From positions 1-64,000 of the forward strand of contig JAWLGR010000025.1 of NCBI GenBank assembly GCA_041684965.1: 64,000 nucleotides of DNA, written 5' to 3'. The notes under the pieces are model-generated. The model worked only from the letters and a program-made list of their open reading frames with translations, did no database searches and had not been told where the DNA came from. Shown piece by piece: positions 60,556 through 64,000 of this stretch. This stretch comes from Mariniphaga sp041684965. GTDB lineage: Bacteria; Bacteroidota; Bacteroidia; Bacteroidales; Prolixibacteraceae. Made by a program: the position numbers and the translations under genes. Position 1 is the stretch's first letter. Each line of letters begins with the position of its first letter.

Positions 60556-61821
60556 CTAATTGGATGCAATACGCTGGAACATCTCTACGGATTCAAAATT
60601 ATCAGGTTGAGACAACAGAACTTTATCGTTTACTTCAAGTCCGGAATTTATTATTATTTCGGTATCATTCTCCAGACCTGTAGTTACAGGTTGTTTATAT
60701 ATTTTTCCTGCTACTTTCAGGTAAACATGTTGTTTTTCATTTACGGTATATAAGCATTCCCTTGGAATTGTTAAAACATTTGGCCGGCTATCAAAAATAA
60801 TGGCGTTGGTTGATGTCATTGCCGGCTTTAACCGGGCATCTGTATCATTAATTTCAATTAAAACATTAAATACCTTCGATTCAAGGTTAGGCAATTCCTG
60901 ACCTATATTAGCAATTTTATAAACCGAACCGGAATAGACCTTCCCAGGAATTGCATCTACAGTTATTCTTACGCTGTCGCCAATATGAAGTTTTGTAATA
61001 TGAATTTCTTCCACGTAAGTCTCAGAAATTAGTACCGATAAATCGGGTAGACTGGCAATGGCAGGATTCCACTGGCTAACATTATCACCCACCCGTCTTT
61101 TACGACCATAATGATTGCGGGCATACATCACCATTCCGTCCTGAGGGGCAGTAATAGTTGCTGCCTTCTGAGCTCTGTGCAGCAATGAATCCCGATGCAA
61201 TGCAAAGTTATAACGTTCTTCACTGCGTTTGGTCCTCGTGGCAAGATTCAGCCTGCGCAATTCATAATCGCGACGCTTTTTATCTATCTGCCTGAGCGTT
61301 TTATTGTAGGCTACTTTCATTTTTCGTTGATAAGCCGGGGATTCATATTGCGACTGCTCCAGATCAAGTTCCCTGTACTCCAGATCAAATTTAAGTTCTT
61401 TAAGTTCTTCCCGGAACCTGGTAAGTTCAATGGCTGAATCAATTTTCTGATCGTTTAACTGAGCCAGTCGTCTTTCAATTTCCTCGTTGTTATTTTGTAT
61501 TTGTTGATTTATATTATCAACATCAAGGGTTGCTATCCAATCCCCCCTTTTAACGAGCTTCCCCTCCAGGATGAGATCTTTTATCTGGAAATCCCGCACC
61601 CATAAGTCGCGGTGCTTTAATTCATCCGGGAAAGTAATGTATACTGCATTTTTACCTTGAATTTCCCCTTTAATAGAAATTCCGGATTCAAATGTTTTCC
61701 TTTTTACCGTGTAGGTTTTGTAGCCTAAAAATGTATTTTGCCCCAGCAGTAGGAAAATTAAAATCGCAATTACTGCCCCAACTATCCAAATATATCTCGT
61801 TCCCTTGACTGATTTCATCAT
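60556..61821 (-). CDS. periplasmic adaptor (HlyD/MacA-like) of an exporter
   Basis: About 421 residues from ATG 61821. One N-terminal TM helix (YIWIVGAVIAILIFLLLGQN), a lipoyl-like half, a long coiled coil (residues 105-215; NNEEIERRLAQLNDQKIDSA), ATITAPQDGMVMYARN (second lipoyl half), and beta-barrel strands (SVRITVDAIPGKVYSGSVYK). It should bridge the ABC permease at 63439 and the TolC-like channel upstream. Starts 6 bp after the TolC gene ends. Confidence 0.88.
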   Translation of the reverse strand: MMKSVKGTRYIWIVGAVIAILIFLLLGQNTFLGYKTYTVKRKTFESGISIKGEIQGKNAVYITFPDELKHRDLWVRDFQIKDLILEGKLVKRGDWIATLDVDNINQQIQNNNEEIERRLAQLNDQKIDSAIELTRFREELKELKFDLEYRELDLEQSQYESPAYQRKMKVAYNKTLRQIDKKRRDYELRRLNLATRTKRSEERYNFALHRDSLLHRAQKAATITAPQDGMVMYARNHYGRKRRVGDNVSQWNPAIASLPDLSVLISETYVEEIHITKLHIGDSVRITVDAIPGKVYSGSVYKIANIGQELPNLESKVFNVLIEINDTDARLKPAMTSTNAIIFDSRPNVLTIPRECLYTVNEKQHVYLKVAGKIYKQPVTTGLENDTEIIINSGLEVNDKVLLSQPDNFESVEMFQRIASN

Positions 61822-61826
61822 TTTTA

Positions 61827-63311
61827 TCAATTTACCAGTCGGTCGAATTCTTCCGACAATGTTATTCCTTTTTCAAAGTCAAACAGCGTAAGCTGTCTGA
61901 GGGTGAAATAATAATTCCAGTATGTACGCAGGGCATTTATATATGCTCTGCGAGCTGATTCCTGATCGTTTCTGGCAAGGTTTAGTTTTGTAACATCTAC
62001 TTTTCCGATAAGAAACCGTTGTTGAGTAACATCGTATCCCAATTGGGCAATTGTATCGGCTTTTGCACGACTTAATACCTGGTCGGCCTGCAGATTAAAT
62101 TCCATTACATTCATTACAACATTTTGCTCAAAATCTATTTTTTCCTGGTTAATGCTTATCCGTACCACTTCCCTGTTTGACTCAGCCATAGCCAATCTTC
62201 CTTTTCTTCGTCCCCAGTCAAGCACAGGAACATTCATGCCAATTTGCAGGCGTTGGCGGTCGAGTGGATCACGGTACACCAAATCGAGTTCCCGGGCATT
62301 CTGATTTAGCCCATATAGCGCATAAACATCTCCACTGATACCGGCTTGAGACTTTGCCTGTTTCACTCTTCGATCTTCTTCAAGCAGTCTTTGCTGTTGC
62401 CGTATTATTTCCGGATTATTTTGAAAAGCCATGGTTGCTGCCTCATTTGCATCAATTTGTAAATTTGGCAGGTGGGTAGGTACAATGCATTCAATTTTTG
62501 TGCTTTTATCAAATCCCAAAAAAGAATTCAGCTGTGCCTGTGCACGTTCCAACCCGATATAGGCGCGCGTAAGGGAAAGCTGGGCATTCATATAGCTGAG
62601 CTCCAGATTTAGAAGTTCATCTTGTGTAACAGTTCCTACCTTGAACCTTCCCGTTCCGATTTTATAAAGTGTATCGGCATTGGCAAGGTTGGTTGTGGCT
62701 ATATTTACTTCGATTTGTGCATCAACCAAATCAAAAAATCTACGGTTTGCCTTAATGGCTAATTCCTCTTTACTTTGTATAAATCCTTTTTTAGCCTGCT
62801 CAAATTTAAGGGGTTCTATTTTGGCTGTCCATCTCAGGCTGTTATAGCCGCTGATATTTTGAGAATAGCCTATACTGAATGGTGTTGAAGAATATGATGA
62901 GATGCGATCTTCGCCCAGTTTCTCCGTTAAATTTAACTCAGAACGTGCAAAAAGCCGGCCACCTGTTAATCCAATGTTTTGGTTTAAAAGCATTGCCACC
63001 TCTGAACTTAGATCTTCACGGGATTTATATTCATCCCGGTTTTCATCATAATTGTATACTTTTTGCATTGAGCGGTTATAATCGAAAGGAGTTGCATTAA
63101 AACTTAAGGTAGGCAACCTGTCGGCTTTGAAATAGCGGAATTCCCAATAACTTGCTAAATACATGTTTTTGTTTCGGAAAGCATCGAGCGATTGCTGGGA
63201 TGCAATTTCAATGACCTCTTCAAGTGTAAGATGCAGGTCTTTCTGAGCTGAAGAATAGAGTCCCAGGCAGATGATAAAAACAAACGATAGAAAGATAGAA
63301 CGTAATTTCAT
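61827..63311 (-). CDS. TolC-family outer-membrane channel
   Basis: 494 residues. Signal (SIFLSFVFIICLGLYSSAQ). Two repeats with the family's helical pairs: LHLTLEEVIEIASQQSLDAF, ANADTLYKIGTGRFKVGTVT, NLELSYMNAQLSLTRAYIGL; then NPEIIRQQQRLLEEDRRVKQ, QRLQIGMNVPVLDWGRRKGR (the 'P.fd.G.r' motif) and DVTQQRFLIGKVDVTKLNLA. It should form the exit duct for the adjacent MacAB-type pump. Confidence 0.9.
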   Translation of the reverse strand: MKLRSIFLSFVFIICLGLYSSAQKDLHLTLEEVIEIASQQSLDAFRNKNMYLASYWEFRYFKADRLPTLSFNATPFDYNRSMQKVYNYDENRDEYKSREDLSSEVAMLLNQNIGLTGGRLFARSELNLTEKLGEDRISSYSSTPFSIGYSQNISGYNSLRWTAKIEPLKFEQAKKGFIQSKEELAIKANRRFFDLVDAQIEVNIATTNLANADTLYKIGTGRFKVGTVTQDELLNLELSYMNAQLSLTRAYIGLERAQAQLNSFLGFDKSTKIECIVPTHLPNLQIDANEAATMAFQNNPEIIRQQQRLLEEDRRVKQAKSQAGISGDVYALYGLNQNARELDLVYRDPLDRQRLQIGMNVPVLDWGRRKGRLAMAESNREVVRISINQEKIDFEQNVVMNVMEFNLQADQVLSRAKADTIAQLGYDVTQQRFLIGKVDVTKLNLARNDQESARRAYINALRTYWNYYFTLRQLTLFDFEKGITLSEEFDRLVN

Positions 63312-63438
63312 ATTTAAAATCAGGTAATTTATTTGGTTAATGGTTGAAGTTTGCTCAGCAGCAAAATATTTTTATCCATTCCGGTATTAAGTACGCAGAT
63401 ATTACAATTTCTCTGGTAGTCCATTTTTTTTATAATTA

Positions 63439-64000
63439 TTAATAACGAAGTGATTCTACCGGGTCCTGGTCGGATGCACGTTTGGCCGGCAAATATCCAA
63501 AAGTGACACCAATAAGAACAGAAACACCAAAAGATATTGCAATTGAAAAAACGGATATGACAGTTTTAATATCGAAAACAGCCATAATGATTCGTGATAA
63601 TCCTATTCCAAGTATAATTCCCAAAATACCCCCCGTAACACTAATTAATGTCGATTCTGAAAGAAACTGGGCAATTATGTCTTTTCGTGATGCCCCTATT
63701 GCCTGGCGCAAACCAATTTCCCTGATTCGCTCCATAACAGAAGCGAGCATAATATTCATAATGCCAATACCACCTACAATCAGGGAAATACCTGCAATAA
63801 CACCCAGAACAATATTAAAGATGGTTTTAGTGCGTTGTTGCTGTTTAAGTAAAAGTTCAGGTATAGTTACTTCAAAATCATACAGATTATTGTGCCTGCG
63901 ATAAATCATACGGTTTATTACTTCTGCTGTTGAGCTTAAGTATTCTGTTTCCTCCACCTGTACAATAATTTTATCCAATTGATTCAGGTTTTCTTTTTGC
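63439..64000 (-). CDS. ABC transporter permease (MacB/FtsX family), C-terminal part
   Basis: Open to the window edge; only the last 187 codons are seen. IFNIVLGVIAGISLIVGGIG, IMNIMLASVMERIREIGLRQ (the MacB 'R.rEIGiRkAiGA' coupling region follows as ASRKDIIAQF), two further TM helices, and YLPAKRASDQDPVESLRY, the standard MacB ending. With the TolC and adaptor genes it forms a macrolide/peptide-exporter type operon on the minus strand. Confidence 0.93.
   Translation of the reverse strand, partial: QKENLNQLDKIIVQVEETEYLSSTAEVINRMIYRRHNNLYDFEVTIPELLLKQQQRTKTIFNIVLGVIAGISLIVGGIGIMNIMLASVMERIREIGLRQAIGASRKDIIAQFLSESTLISVTGGILGIILGIGLSRIIMAVFDIKTVISVFSIAISFGVSVLIGVTFGYLPAKRASDQDPVESLRY

Overview
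The window looks like a scaffold from a Bacteroidota genome, most likely a marine or anaerobic Bacteroidales/Marinilabiliales relative. The evidence is: many lipoproteins with a Cys just after a short signal peptide; six-bladed beta-propeller lipoproteins of the BF4221/DUF5128 type; two proteins with a C-terminal type IX secretion (T9SS) sorting domain; TAnnTTTG-type -7 promoter elements; MG2/TonB-plug proteins; a flavobacterial-type arginine decarboxylase; and FGly sulfatases. A run of exactly 100 Ns (42478-42577) marks an assembly scaffold gap. Family names come from reading the translations; no database search was run.

Layout. 1-3.5 kb: an RND efflux permease preceded and interrupted by simple repeats. 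3.5-25 kb: an accessory island. It holds five propeller lipoproteins or remains of them plus one duplicated fragment, a thioredoxin/TonB-plug fusion, an MG2/TonB-plug protein, a TlpA-like thioredoxin, an AAA/DUF4143 ATPase, and at least eight toxin-antitoxin (TA) loci: YefM/YoeB, PIN, two copies of RHH/RelE, four nucleotidyltransferase/HEPN modules and HicAB. Most toxins are broken by a nonsense codon, frameshift, truncation or loss of a catalytic residue. Between them lie MITE-like elements, large palindromes and duplicated debris. 25-28 kb: a T9SS-exported protein of 31-residue repeats with a decayed second copy, then a TPR-like protein. 28.6-31.8 kb: a second RND permease, possibly once adjacent to the first. 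32-42 kb: BNR and PD40 lipoproteins, an SDR enzyme, Ssb, arginine decarboxylase, a CAP-domain protein and a Tat-exported Gfo/Idh/MocA oxidoreductase. 42.2-44.2 kb: tRNA-Gly(CCC) followed by degenerate tandem copies carrying a 16-bp palindrome, with the N gap between them. 44-49 kb: fasciclin, OmpA-like and other envelope proteins and a dockerin/T9SS protein. 49.7-52.1 kb: a complete IS66 element with an 8-bp target duplication. 52-60 kb: a serine hydrolase, two sulfatases, a DUF3604 metallohydrolase and a DoxX-TIM-barrel fusion, suggesting use of sulfated organic matter. 60.5-64 kb: a MacAB-TolC type tripartite exporter on the minus strand, cut by the window edge.

The most unusual signals are: (1) a dispersed 8-bp-period repeat (consensus CACTAAAA) that forms an array before one RND gene and also lies inside that gene as an in-frame insert; (2) further repeat families with 7-bp and 11-bp periods, the 11-bp one joined to a hairpin; (3) the consistent disabling of toxins while nucleotidyltransferase partners mostly stay intact; (4) a shared palindrome-plus-half-site upstream of both an intact and a gutted DUF4143 ATPase gene; (5) tRNA-Gly copies remodelled by a palindrome.
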